64,000 bases of DNA from DAOUAT01 sp964551735 (GTDB lineage Bacteria > Chloroflexota > Anaerolineae > CG2-30-64-16). The notes beneath the pieces were generated by a model that did not search any database, was not told the origin of the DNA, and saw nothing but the letters and a program-made list of their open reading frames with translations. Of the stretch, positions 45,047 through 55,872 are shown one piece after another (the first letter of the stretch is position 1; each line of letters begins with the position of its first letter). The stretch covers positions 62,001-126,000 of the forward strand of contig CAZKEF010000010.1 of NCBI GenBank assembly GCA_964551735.1. Direction: 5' to 3'. The position numbers and the translations under genes were made by a program.

Positions 45047-47434
45047 ATGAAGCGTTTTAAGCTATTCAGTCTGTTGGCCGTTTCGATCATGCTGTTGGGG
45101 ATGGTGGCTGCTTGTGGGCAGCCGACTACCCCTGCGGCCCCGGCCGCGACGCAAGCGCCCCAGGCGACTGAAGTCCCTGCCCCGGCGGCGAAGAGGTTTA
45201 GCATCGGCACCAACGCCGAGTTCGCGCCGATGGAGTTCGTCAATCAAGCCAAGGAGCTCACCGGCTTCGATATCGAGCTAATCAAGGCGATTGCTGCTGA
45301 CCAGAAGTTCGAGATCGAGTTCCAGAATGTGGCGTGGGACGGTATCTTTGCCGGCCTGGAAGCGGGCCAGTATGATGCCATCATCTCGTCCGTCACCATC
45401 ACCGACGAGCGCAAGCAGAAGTACGACTTTTCTGATGGCTATTTCGATTCCAATCAGGCCATCGTGGTGCTGATTGATAACACAAGCATCATCGATGAGG
45501 GGACGCTCACCGGCAAGCGCGTCGGCGTACAGATCGAAACCACCGGCGCGTTCGCGGTGCGTGCGCTGGGCATTGACCCCAAACAATACGACGGCCCAGA
45601 TTTGGCGTTGCAGGACCTGGTCAACGGCAACCTGGACGCCGTGGTTGTGGATTACCCGGTCGCAGCCGACTACGCGCTGCAGGCCGAGCAGTTCAAGGGC
45701 AAGCTGAAGATTGTGTCCGAGATCGCCACCAACGAGACGTTTGGGCTCGTGGCGCCGAAGGGCGATCCCAAGGGGATCCTGCCGCTGTTCAACGCCGGCC
45801 TGGCCAACCTGAAGGCCAGCGGCGCGTATGACGCGCTCTACGAGAAGTGGTTCGGCAGGAAACCGGGCGCGGCCGCGCCCGCGGCTGAGGAAGATCCCTG
45901 CGCTTACGGCGGCGAGATCAAAGCCATTGAGGCTGTGGATGCGCACACCGTCAAGTTCAGCCTGTGCTACCCTGACCCCGCCTTCCCGGCCAAAGCAGCC
46001 GATACCGCCATGCAGATCTGGCCGTCCGAGGCTTTGACGGCCGGCGCGACCTCCGGCGGCAAAGAGTGGTTGGAGAAGCCCGTGGGCACTGGCCCCTACG
46101 TAATGAAGGAATGGCGCAAGGGCGATCAGCTCATTTTGGAAGCCAACCCCAGCTACTGGGGTGAACAGGCCAAAACCCCGACCCTGGTGTTCCGCTGGAG
46201 TTCTGAGGCGGCCCAACGGTTGCTGGAACTGCAATCGGGCAACGTGAACGGCATTGATAACCCCGGCCCAGACGATTTCGACGTGATCGAGGGCGATGCC
46301 AACCTTCAGCTGCTGCCGCGCGCCGGCACCAACATCTTCTACGTTGGCATGAACAACGTGTTCCCGCCCTTCGACAACGAGAAGGTGCGCCAGGCCTTGG
46401 CAATGGCGATCGATCGCCAGCGCATCGTGGACAATTTCTATCCGGTCGGCTCGATCGTAGCCACCCAGTTTATGCCGCCTAGCATCTTCGGTTACTCCGA
46501 GGGCCTCGACTGGTACGCATATGATCCTGATATGGCGAAACAGATCTTGACCGAGGAAGGGGTCTACGACGCCAGCGGTACGTTTAAGACCAAGATCTTC
46601 TACCGCGATGTGGTGCGCGGCTACCTGCCCGAGCCGGGGGTTGTGGCCCAGGATATCCAGGCCCAGCTTGCCGAGATCGGGGTCGAGGCCGAGATCCAGG
46701 TCATGGAATCGGGCGCGTTTCTCGACGCGGCCGATGCTGGCCAGCTCGACGGCTTGCACTTGTTGGGTTGGGGCGCCGATTATCCCGACGCCACGAACTT
46801 CTTGGATTACCACTTCGGCGCCGGCTCCAGCAAGCAGTTCGGCGAGAAGTTCCCGGATCTGACCGACGCGCTGCAGCGCGCGGCTGCCCTGGCTAACCAG
46901 GCCGACCGCCAGCCGATCTACGATGAGGCCAACGCGCTGATCAAGCAGCATGTGCCCATGATCCCCGTGGCCCACGGCGGCTCCGCAACCGCTTTCCAGG
47001 CTGTTTGCGAGGGCGCGCACAGCAGCCCGCTGACCCGCGAGAAGCTGAACGTCATCACCTGCGGTGGGGATACGCTGGTCTTTATGCAGAACGCCGAGCC
47101 CATCAGCCTTTACTGCGCCGATGAGACCGATGGCGAAACCTTCCGCGCCTGCGAGCAGATCAACGAGGCGCTGCTTTCCTATGTGGTGGGCACCACCGAT
47201 GTGGAACCGGCCCTGGCTGAACGATTCGAGGCCAATGACGATCTAACCGAGTGGACCTTCTACCTGCGCAAGGATGTGAAGTTCCATGATGGCACCGACC
47301 TGGATGCTGAGGATGTGGTGACCTCGTGGGTGGCTCAGTGGGATGCGGCCAGCCCGCTGCACACCGGCCGCGTGGGTGACTTCACCTACTTCCAGGCGTA
47401 CTTCGGTAAGTTCAAGAACGCGCCGAGCGAATGA
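45047..47434 (+). CDS. Composite lipoprotein: amino-acid-binding domain plus circularly permuted peptide-binding domain
   Basis: A 795-residue lipoprotein (lipobox VAAC, Cys23; Pro/Ala/Thr linker to about 48). Residues 49-270 are an SBP_bac_3 (polar amino acid) domain: FSIGTNAEFAPMEFV, FDIELIKAIAADQ, and TITDERKQKYDFSDGYF. After an Ala/Pro linker, residues about 285-795 are SBP_bac_5 in permuted order: GTGPYVMKEW (346), PPFDNEKVRQALAMAI (441), HVPMIPVAHGG (about 640), then GGDTLVFMQNAEPISLYCA (671) and VKFHDGTDL (744), which belong at the start of that family. The dppA product at 40097 shows the normal order. It heads an operon with DppBC- and GlnPQ-type components. A GTG at 44969 would add 26 residues without a signal peptide and is rejected. 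Confidence 0.9.
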   Translation: MKRFKLFSLLAVSIMLLGMVAACGQPTTPAAPAATQAPQATEVPAPAAKRFSIGTNAEFAPMEFVNQAKELTGFDIELIKAIAADQKFEIEFQNVAWDGIFAGLEAGQYDAIISSVTITDERKQKYDFSDGYFDSNQAIVVLIDNTSIIDEGTLTGKRVGVQIETTGAFAVRALGIDPKQYDGPDLALQDLVNGNLDAVVVDYPVAADYALQAEQFKGKLKIVSEIATNETFGLVAPKGDPKGILPLFNAGLANLKASGAYDALYEKWFGRKPGAAAPAAEEDPCAYGGEIKAIEAVDAHTVKFSLCYPDPAFPAKAADTAMQIWPSEALTAGATSGGKEWLEKPVGTGPYVMKEWRKGDQLILEANPSYWGEQAKTPTLVFRWSSEAAQRLLELQSGNVNGIDNPGPDDFDVIEGDANLQLLPRAGTNIFYVGMNNVFPPFDNEKVRQALAMAIDRQRIVDNFYPVGSIVATQFMPPSIFGYSEGLDWYAYDPDMAKQILTEEGVYDASGTFKTKIFYRDVVRGYLPEPGVVAQDIQAQLAEIGVEAEIQVMESGAFLDAADAGQLDGLHLLGWGADYPDATNFLDYHFGAGSSKQFGEKFPDLTDALQRAAALANQADRQPIYDEANALIKQHVPMIPVAHGGSATAFQAVCEGAHSSPLTREKLNVITCGGDTLVFMQNAEPISLYCADETDGETFRACEQINEALLSYVVGTTDVEPALAERFEANDDLTEWTFYLRKDVKFHDGTDLDAEDVVTSWVAQWDAASPLHTGRVGDFTYFQAYFGKFKNAPSE

Positions 47435-47441
47435 GGTTGGA

Positions 47442-47474
47442 TTGGCCCTGCGCCGCATCACGGCGCAGGGCCAA
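47442..47474 (+). terminator. Intra-operon hairpin after the composite lipoprotein gene
   Basis: TTGGCCCTGCGCCG pairs perfectly (14 bp) with CGGCGCAGGGCCAA across CATCA, followed by CGTTTG. Like the hairpins after livK and dppA it separates the binding-protein gene from the permease genes. Confidence 0.6.
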
Positions 47475-47489
47475 CGTTTGATTACCGGC

Positions 47490-47690
47490 GTAGGGGCATG
47501 GCCGTTCGGCTGAGCTCGCGACGAAGCCTTGCACCCGCCCACGTGGTGCGAAACCAAGTGGGCGACCGCTGAGGGATCGCCCCTACACCGGATGACCGCA
47601 AGGGTGCGCCCATGCGTCGGGCGGACCGCCAGGGCATGCCCTGAGCGCAGCCGAAGGGGTTCGCCCCTACCACCTCGCTTGAGGTCAGTT
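47490..47690. repeat. Cluster of GTAGGGGC / GCGACCGC...CGCCCCTAC repeats
   Basis: Several imperfect copies of a short inverted repeat fill the gap before dppB: GCGTAGGGGCATGGCC, GCGACCGCTGAGGGATCGCC, GACCGCAAGGGTGCGCCC, GACCGCCAGGGCATGCCC and GGGGTTCGCCCCTACC. A related copy is inside the acyl-CoA synthetase gene at 20248-20276. No gene is evident here. Confidence 0.65.
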
Positions 47691-47694
47691 CACC

Positions 47695-48768
47695 ATGACC
47701 AAGTACATCCTGCAGCGCATCCTCGCCGCACTGCCGGTGCTGCTCGGCATCCTCTTTGTAACGTTTACCCTTGCGCGCCTGCTGCCGGGCGATCCCTGTG
47801 TGGCGATCCTGGGCGAGAAGGCTAACGAGGTCACTTGCGCCGCGTTCAACGCCCGTTATGGCCTCGATAAGCCCATCACCACCCAGTTTGGCATCTACCT
47901 GCGCGATGTGCTGACGGGCGACCTGGGCATGTCGTTTCGCTACGGCCAACCCGTCACCCGCATGATCGCCGAGCGCCTGTCCGTCACTGTTGAGCTGGCT
48001 TTCAGCGCGATGCTGTTTGCGGTGATCTTCGGCATGTTGTTGGGCATCATCTCCGCCAAGCGGCACAGTTCCACCGTTGATGTGGTCACAATGATCGGCG
48101 CCAACCTGGGTGTTTCTATCCCGGTGTTTGTCCTCGGCCTGTTCCTGGCCTATGTGTTCGCAATCATCTTGAAGGATACGCCTTTTGCCCTGCCGCCTTC
48201 AGGGCGGTTGTCTGCCGGCATGACGGTGACTTCGCTGGCCGATCGGTTCGGCCTGGCGGAGGGGGACCCGCGTTATCGGCTGGCCCAGTTCTTCACGAAC
48301 CTCTATTTCCTGAACGCCCTCGTCCACCTGGACGGCAAGTTGTTCCTGGACAGCTTGAGACACATGATCTTGCCGGCGGTTGCCCTGGGCACCATCCCGA
48401 TGGCGCTGATCGCCCGCATGACGCGCTCCAGCCTGCTGGAAGTGCTGGGGCAGGATTACACCCGCACCGCGCGCGCCAAGGGCCTGGCCGAGCGGGTGGT
48501 GCTGATGCGCCATGCGCTGCGCAATGCCCTGCTCCCTGTCGTCACCATCATCGGCCTATCGCTCGGGTTCCTGCTCAGCGGCGCCGTGCTCACCGAGACG
48601 ATCTTCGGCTTCTCAGGCATGGGGCGCGCCCTGTTCGATGGCATCACCGCGCGCGACTACGCCGTGATCCAGGGGTTTACGCTGGTCACGGCCATCATGT
48701 TCCTGTTGATCAATTTGCTGGTGGATATCCTTTACGGCTTCCTGGATCCGCGCATCCGCCTGACATAA
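47695..48768 (+). CDS. Peptide-type ABC permease (DppB-like) of the hybrid operon
   Basis: A 357-residue permease with YILQRILAALPVLLGILFV, LPGDPC, and the EAA loop EVLGQDYTRTARAKGLAERV. It resembles DppB/OppB, with an extra loop around residues 155-200. Its natural partner is the DppC-like protein 31 nt downstream, and its likely feeder is the permuted SBP_bac_5 domain of the composite lipoprotein. Confidence 0.92.
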   Translation: MTKYILQRILAALPVLLGILFVTFTLARLLPGDPCVAILGEKANEVTCAAFNARYGLDKPITTQFGIYLRDVLTGDLGMSFRYGQPVTRMIAERLSVTVELAFSAMLFAVIFGMLLGIISAKRHSSTVDVVTMIGANLGVSIPVFVLGLFLAYVFAIILKDTPFALPPSGRLSAGMTVTSLADRFGLAEGDPRYRLAQFFTNLYFLNALVHLDGKLFLDSLRHMILPAVALGTIPMALIARMTRSSLLEVLGQDYTRTARAKGLAERVVLMRHALRNALLPVVTIIGLSLGFLLSGAVLTETIFGFSGMGRALFDGITARDYAVIQGFTLVTAIMFLLINLLVDILYGFLDPRIRLT

Positions 48769-48799
48769 TCGGTGGCCAACTCCGCCGCAGAGAAGAGTC

Positions 48800-49855
48800 A
48801 TGAATTCGTACGACGCGACCACATCTCCCGCCGAACTCATCGTGACTAAGCGCAGAAAATCGCGCGGTTTCTGGGCCGAGGCGTTGCGCGACCTGGTGCG
48901 CAACCGGCGTTCCGGGCAGGTCGGTCTGCTGATCGCTTTGTTCTTGATCCTGCTGGCGCTGTTGGCGCCAGCCCTAGCGACTCACGATCCTAACGGCGTT
49001 CTGATCGGCAAGGAGCCGGGTGTCAAACGCCGGCAGCCGCCGTGCGTGAAAGCGGTGGATACCCTGCCCTCCCTGCCCATCGTGGATTTCTTCCGCTGCG
49101 ATCCTGGTCAGCCGGAGCATTATTTCGGCACCGATGGCAACGGCCGCGACCTGTTCAGCCGCGTGCTGTTCGGTGCGCGCGTCTCGTTGAAGGCCGGCAT
49201 TTACACTGTGATCCTGGCCGTGATCTCGGGCGTGTTGTTGGGTTCCGTTGCCGGATATCTTGGCGGGGCCGTTGACAACGCGATCATGCGCGTGTTGGAT
49301 GTCGTGTTGGCGTTCCCCTCGCTCATCCTGGCCATCGCCATCAACTCGGCGTTGTTGACCATCGCGGAGGGGAGCCTGCTCGCGCGTGGCCTAAGCTTCA
49401 TGCAGCGCGCCTTCGGCTTTGAGGATATCGGATTGTTGACCGCGTTGATCTCGATTGCAACCGTGTCCATCCCCACCTACGCACGCCTGGTGCGTTCCCA
49501 AGTGCTTTCGCTGAAGGAGCAGGAGTTTGTGACGGCCGCGCGCTCGATCGGCGCCCGGCCGAACCGTATCCTGTTCCGCGCTATCTTGCCCAACGCGACC
49601 GCGCCGCTGATCGTGGCCGCCACCCTGGGCATCGCCACGGCGATCCTCGACACGGCTGCGCTTTCCTTCTTGGGGTTGGGCGCGCAGCCCCCTACTGCTG
49701 AATGGGGCGCCATGATCGGCGCCGAGCGCAACCAGATGTTCACCTCCCCCCATCTGATCCTGTTCCCGGCCGTGGCGATTGTGCTGACCGTCTTAGGCTT
49801 TAACCTACTGGGGGATGGGTTGCGCGATGCGATGGATCCGCGCCTGCGTAAGTAA
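48800..49855 (+). CDS. Peptide-type ABC permease (DppC-like) of the hybrid operon
   Basis: A 351-residue DppC-type permease: HYFGTDGNGRDLFSRVLFGA, EAA loop EQEFVTAARSIGARPNRILF, and SFLGLGAQPPTAEWGAMIG. An extracytoplasmic insert with two Cys (CVKAVDTLP...FFRC) lies before the first conserved block. No peptide-type ATPase gene is adjacent. Confidence 0.92.
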   Translation: MNSYDATTSPAELIVTKRRKSRGFWAEALRDLVRNRRSGQVGLLIALFLILLALLAPALATHDPNGVLIGKEPGVKRRQPPCVKAVDTLPSLPIVDFFRCDPGQPEHYFGTDGNGRDLFSRVLFGARVSLKAGIYTVILAVISGVLLGSVAGYLGGAVDNAIMRVLDVVLAFPSLILAIAINSALLTIAEGSLLARGLSFMQRAFGFEDIGLLTALISIATVSIPTYARLVRSQVLSLKEQEFVTAARSIGARPNRILFRAILPNATAPLIVAATLGIATAILDTAALSFLGLGAQPPTAEWGAMIGAERNQMFTSPHLILFPAVAIVLTVLGFNLLGDGLRDAMDPRLRK

Positions 49856-49884
49856 GCTTGGACGACACGAAAGGGGCCGTTCCC

Positions 49885-50736
49885 ATGAGCCAAACACCCA
49901 CTCCCGTTGGATATCCACCTGGCTCCGCGCCCGCGCCGGTGCACAGCTCGCGGCCGCGCGAAGGCAATTGGTGGACGCGATTCGATCGCTGGTGGCTGCT
50001 CCTCATCGGCGCCTTGGTACTGGGCGCCGCGCTTTATATATTGCTCCCGGAACGCTACGCGCCCATCTTCCGGTACGTGTTAGGCACCTTCAGCGAGGGG
50101 GATGGCGTCTTTATGACCCTGAAGCTGACCGTGGTCTCCTTTGGGTTCATCCTGCTGGTCGGTATGATCATGGGCGTCTTCCGCGTCTCCAGTATCAGGG
50201 TGCTCAAAGGGTTCGCCTCGCTCTATGTCGAGATAGTGCGTGGAGTTCCGGTGTTAGTCTGGCTGTTGTGGATCTACTTCGGCCTGCCCGTGTTCTTCCG
50301 CGACGTGCTCGGCATGAAGGATGCCCGCATCGCTGGCTTTCCGGCTGCGGTGGCAGCCTTCACGTTTGCCTATGGCGCCTACATGACCGAGATCTTCCGG
50401 GCCGGCATCCAGTCCATCGCCAAGGGCCAGATGGAGGCTTCCCGCTCGTTGGGCATGAACTACATTCAGTCGATGCGCTACATCATCCTGCCGCAGGCCG
50501 TGCGCGTCATTCTGCCGCCGGTGAGCAACGAATTCGTGACCCTGCTCAAGGATAGCTCGCTGGTATCCATCCTCGGCCTCGAAGATGTGACGCGGCGCGG
50601 CCGGGAATGGGTGGGACGTACCTTCGCCAGCTTCGACACTTACCTGGTGGTCGCGCTGGTGTATCTGATTTTGACCGTGTTGTTCACCCGCCTCAGCTCC
50701 ACTGTCGAGCGCCGGCTGTCAGTTGAGAAGCGGTAG
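49885..50736 (+). CDS. Polar amino acid ABC permease (HisM/GlnP-like) of the hybrid operon
   Basis: A 283-residue permease of the His/Glu/Gln/Arg type. About 40 hydrophilic residues precede the first helix. Motifs are YVEIVRGVPVLVWLLWIYFG, the EAA loop GQMEASRSLGMNYIQSMRYI and LPQAVRVILPPVSNEFV. ATG 49885 is preceded by GAAAGGGG; a TTG at 49858 is an alternative. It would serve the SBP_bac_3 domain of the composite lipoprotein, probably as a homodimer. Confidence 0.93.
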   Translation: MSQTPTPVGYPPGSAPAPVHSSRPREGNWWTRFDRWWLLLIGALVLGAALYILLPERYAPIFRYVLGTFSEGDGVFMTLKLTVVSFGFILLVGMIMGVFRVSSIRVLKGFASLYVEIVRGVPVLVWLLWIYFGLPVFFRDVLGMKDARIAGFPAAVAAFTFAYGAYMTEIFRAGIQSIAKGQMEASRSLGMNYIQSMRYIILPQAVRVILPPVSNEFVTLLKDSSLVSILGLEDVTRRGREWVGRTFASFDTYLVVALVYLILTVLFTRLSSTVERRLSVEKR

Positions 50737-50745
50737 GAGGTCCTC

Positions 50746-51486
<741 letters not shown>

Positions 51487-51533
51487 GTGCCGCAACGCAG
51501 TGGATCGCGGCGTACAAAATCATCCCTGTATTT

Positions 51534-51588
51534 GGAATCGAGGCTTTAGCCGGTTTGACTCTCGACGCAAGAGACCGGCTGAAGCCTC
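51534..51588. repeat. GAATCGAGGCTTTAGCCGG palindromic element, intergenic
   Basis: The left arm at 51534-51554 and a shorter right arm at 51574-51588 match the family found in the S51-like and GT39 genes. The 216-nt gap around it (51487-51702) shows otherwise only a weak promoter candidate, TTGGTC-17-TAACAT near 51634-51663, for plsY. Confidence 0.75.
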
Positions 51589-51702
51589 TGCCCATAACCG
51601 GAGGGCGAATTCCGGGAAATTCAGGCCGCGACTTTGGTCATCTGCCAGTGTTGTGTTAACATGCCAACAGGCTTTAGATCAACACTTGAAAGGTGATGCG
51701 CG

Positions 51703-52347
51703 ATGCTCTGGTATCATTTGTTACTTGCCGCTGTCCTCGGCTACCTGCTTGGCAGCATCCCTGTCGGTTACCTGGTCATTTATGCCATGAAGCGCCAGGA
51801 TATCCGTAAGCACGGTAGCGGACGCACCGGTGGCACCAATGCCCTGCGCGCTGGCGGTTCTTGGGCTGGTGTGCTGACCGGCGCAGGTGATGTCATCAAG
51901 GGCATCCTGGCGATCGTGGCCGCTCGTTGGATCACGGGTGGGGCGCTGTGGGGCGATGTCGTGGCCGCGGTTGCTGCGGTGATCGGCCATAACTGGTCGG
52001 TGTACATGGGCTTCAAGGGCGGCGCGGGCACCGGGCCGAATATCGGAGCCTGCATCGCCATTTGGCCGCTGTCCGCCCTGTGGCTGATTCCGCTGCTCCC
52101 CTTTGGGTTGAATGTTATTGGTTATGCGTCGGTAACTTCCATCGTGATCGGGGTTGTGATTCCCGTGACCCTGGCGTTCCGCGCCGCGTTGGGCGCTGGC
52201 CCGTGGTTGCACGTGCTTTACGGCGGGTTGGCAGCCCTGGCCGTGATCTGGGCGCTACGACCGAATATCAAACGTATTCTGAATGGCACCGAACCGCGCG
52301 CCCCCCGTTTGTTTGCGCGTGCTTCTTCCGCAGTTGTTAGGCGCTGA
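51703..52347 (+). CDS. plsY: Glycerol-3-phosphate acyltransferase PlsY, divergent
   Basis: A 214-residue membrane protein with PlsY motif 1 (GYLLGSIPVGYLV), motif 2 changed to HGSGRTGGTNALRAGG (usually GSGNIGATN), and motif 3 changed to GHNWSVYMGFKGGAGTG (usually FKGGKGVAT). Loss of the motif 3 lysine is notable. It may still be the house-keeping acyltransferase or a relative with altered substrate. AAAGGTGAT precedes the ATG. A strong terminator follows. Confidence 0.75.
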   Translation: MLWYHLLLAAVLGYLLGSIPVGYLVIYAMKRQDIRKHGSGRTGGTNALRAGGSWAGVLTGAGDVIKGILAIVAARWITGGALWGDVVAAVAAVIGHNWSVYMGFKGGAGTGPNIGACIAIWPLSALWLIPLLPFGLNVIGYASVTSIVIGVVIPVTLAFRAALGAGPWLHVLYGGLAALAVIWALRPNIKRILNGTEPRAPRLFARASSAVVRR

Positions 52348-52476
52348 GGAAGCTGTCCTGAGGCTTACGAACTGAATCCGAGGAGAGATCTGTATCTGTC
52401 CGGAGTCATAGATCGCCTGAGCGCGTGCCTTTCACCTTGAAATTGGGTTAGTTTCTTCGTATGCGTTTATCAACTA

Positions 52477-52513
52477 CCCAGAGCACACCCGGCCGGATGT
52501 GCTCTGGGTTTTT
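52477..52513 (+). terminator. Rho-independent terminator
   Basis: CCCAGAGCACA pairs perfectly with TGTGCTCTGGG across a 10-nt loop, followed by TTTTT. It lies 130 nt after plsY and isolates the following mutase operon. The stretch 52348-52476 shows nothing else. Confidence 0.93.
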
Positions 52514-52541
52514 GTGGGAGCGATGGCGCTGGCTGCCTCGG

Positions 52542-52570
52542 TTGCGCCCTGCGCTGTCCCGGTGTATCAT
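52542..52570 (+). promoter_or_regulatory. Promoter of the acyl-CoA mutase operon
   Basis: TTGCGC (52542-52547) and TATCAT (52565-52570) are spaced by 17 nt, just downstream of the terminator and 19 nt before the mutase ATG. Confidence 0.6.
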
Positions 52571-52589
52571 GTGCTCTGAGAGGTGCGCC

Positions 52590-54272
<1,683 letters not shown>

Positions 54273-54438
54273 GTTACCCAAGCCGCGCGCGCTGTGTGTG
54301 CGCCCCGGCAAGAAACTTCCGATTATCATGCTGAGCGGGTCGACAGCTCAAAGTCAACTGAGGCTTTTACGTTCGACCGGCATTTCAAGCAAGTTGGTTT
54401 TCAAACACTTCCACGGTTGAAGTGAGGAGCAGATATAG
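54273..54438. other. Spacer before the B12-binding subunit gene
   Basis: It contains ATGCTGAGCGGGTCGACAG, a degenerate copy of a dispersed repeat also seen near 16330-16480, and GAGGAG just before the next ATG. No promoter is clear. Confidence 0.4.
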
Positions 54439-54834
54439 ATGACCGATCGCAAAATCCGCGTTCTTGTCGCCAAACCCGGCCTGGACGGCCACGATCGGGG
54501 CGCCAAAGTGGTCGCTCGCGCGTTGCGTGACGCAGGCATGGAAGTGATCTACACCGGCATCCGCCAGACGCCGGAGATGATCGCTGAGGCCGCGCTGCAG
54601 GAAGATGTGGACGTGGTGGGCTTGTCCATCCTCTCCGGCGCGCACATGGCCCTGTGCCCGCGCATCGTCGAATTGCTGCGCAAGGAGGGCATGGACGATG
54701 TTGTCGTGCTGGTGGGCGGCATCATTCCCGACGACGATGTTGAGCCATTGAAGGTGTTGGGCGTCAAAGGAGTCTTCGGTCCGGGGACGAGCACCCAGGA
54801 CATCATCGAGTTCATTCGTAATCAGGTGAACTAG
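54439..54834 (+). CDS. Cobalamin-binding small subunit of an acyl-CoA mutase
   Basis: A 131-residue stand-alone B12 domain: RVLVAKPGLDGHDRGAKVVA contains the D-x-H-x-x-G cobalt ligand motif, then GLSILSGAH and VLVGGIIPDDD. It carries adenosylcobalamin for the mutase encoded just upstream. As the only such subunit in the window it might also serve the methylmalonyl-CoA mutase at 323. Confidence 0.93.
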   Translation: MTDRKIRVLVAKPGLDGHDRGAKVVARALRDAGMEVIYTGIRQTPEMIAEAALQEDVDVVGLSILSGAHMALCPRIVELLRKEGMDDVVVLVGGIIPDDDVEPLKVLGVKGVFGPGTSTQDIIEFIRNQVN

Positions 54835-54866
54835 CGTTGGAACGTACCAAGGGAGCGTCAGAGCTC

Positions 54867-55853
54867 ATGGTGCTTATCGATCAACTTCTCGCCGGCAATC
54901 GCCGCGCCCTAGCCCGCGTGATCTCGCAAGTCGAAGACGATGGGCCGGACGCGCATGAGCTGTTGGCCGCGCTCTACCCGCACACTGGGCGGGGCCACGT
55001 GATCGGCGTCACCGGCGCACCGGGCACGGGCAAATCCACCCTGGTGAACGCGCTGGCCAAGGCGTATCGGGCCGCGGGCCAGACCGTGGGCGTCATCGCG
55101 GTCGACCCTACCAGCCCCTTCTCCGGCGGCGCGCTGTTGGGCGACCGGGTGCGGATGCGCGATCTAGCCGGGGATCCGGGCGTCTTCATCCGCAGCATGG
55201 CGACTCGCGGCAGCTTGGGCGGCCTGGCGCGCGCCACCGCAGATGTCATCTCGGTGCTGGACGCGGCCCGCTTCGACCGCATCCTGGTTGAGACGGTCGG
55301 CGTGGGCCAGGCTGAGATCGACATCGCCAGCGCCGCGCATACCACCATCGTCGTTGAGGCCCCCGGCCTGGGCGACGAGGTGCAAGCGATCAAGGCGGGC
55401 GTGCTGGAGATCGCCGACCTGTTCGCGGTCAACAAAGCCGATCGCGAGGGCGCCGACCACACGGTGCTGGCATTGCAGATGATGCAAGGGCTGGTGCCTG
55501 CGCCATCCGGCCATCACGGTGCCAGTCGCCAGACGGGCCACGCCGAGCCGGGCGCCCAGCCGGGCGGCGGCTGGCTGCCGCCCATCACCAGGACGGTTGC
55601 GCTGCGCGGGGAGGGTGTCGAGGCGCTGCGCGAGTGGGCGGAACGCCACGCCGCCTACCTGTGGGAGACGGGGCAGCTCGCCCGTCGCGAGGCCACGCGC
55701 GCAGCTTCCGCACTGGATCACATCCTGCGTGACCGCCTCCTGGCTGCCCTGCTGGCGCGCCTGCCGGAGGGACGACTCGATGACTTGACCGAGGCCATCG
55801 CCCGCCGCGAGATCGATCCCTACACGGCAGCCGAACAGCTCATCATCTCATAG
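54867..55853 (+). CDS. meaB: Mutase-associated GTPase chaperone MeaB
   Basis: A 328-residue G3E GTPase: Walker A VTGAPGTGKST, VDPTSPFSGGALLGDRVRM, ETVGVGQAEIDI, base specificity NKADREGAD, and a C-terminal dimerisation part. MeaB gates cobalamin loading and protects mutases from inactivation. ATG 54867 (MVLIDQLLAGNRRALAR) matches family starts; a TTG at 54837 would add ten residues. It is 32 nt after the B12 subunit. Confidence 0.92.
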   Translation: MVLIDQLLAGNRRALARVISQVEDDGPDAHELLAALYPHTGRGHVIGVTGAPGTGKSTLVNALAKAYRAAGQTVGVIAVDPTSPFSGGALLGDRVRMRDLAGDPGVFIRSMATRGSLGGLARATADVISVLDAARFDRILVETVGVGQAEIDIASAAHTTIVVEAPGLGDEVQAIKAGVLEIADLFAVNKADREGADHTVLALQMMQGLVPAPSGHHGASRQTGHAEPGAQPGGGWLPPITRTVALRGEGVEALREWAERHAAYLWETGQLARREATRAASALDHILRDRLLAALLARLPEGRLDDLTEAIARREIDPYTAAEQLIIS

Positions 55854-55872
55854 ATCGAAACTTGCCACCTCT

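Noticed and set aside
45278..47020. Long minus-strand frame opposite the composite lipoprotein
   Set aside because: Antisense shadow; codon choice and domains belong to the plus strand.
47490..47690. CRISPR-like array
   Set aside because: The repeats are imperfect, irregularly spaced and self-complementary, without spacers of uniform length; no cas genes are present.
52461..52589. Upstream start for the acyl-CoA mutase
   Set aside because: That reading begins inside the terminator hairpin at 52477-52513 and precedes the promoter at 52542-52570.
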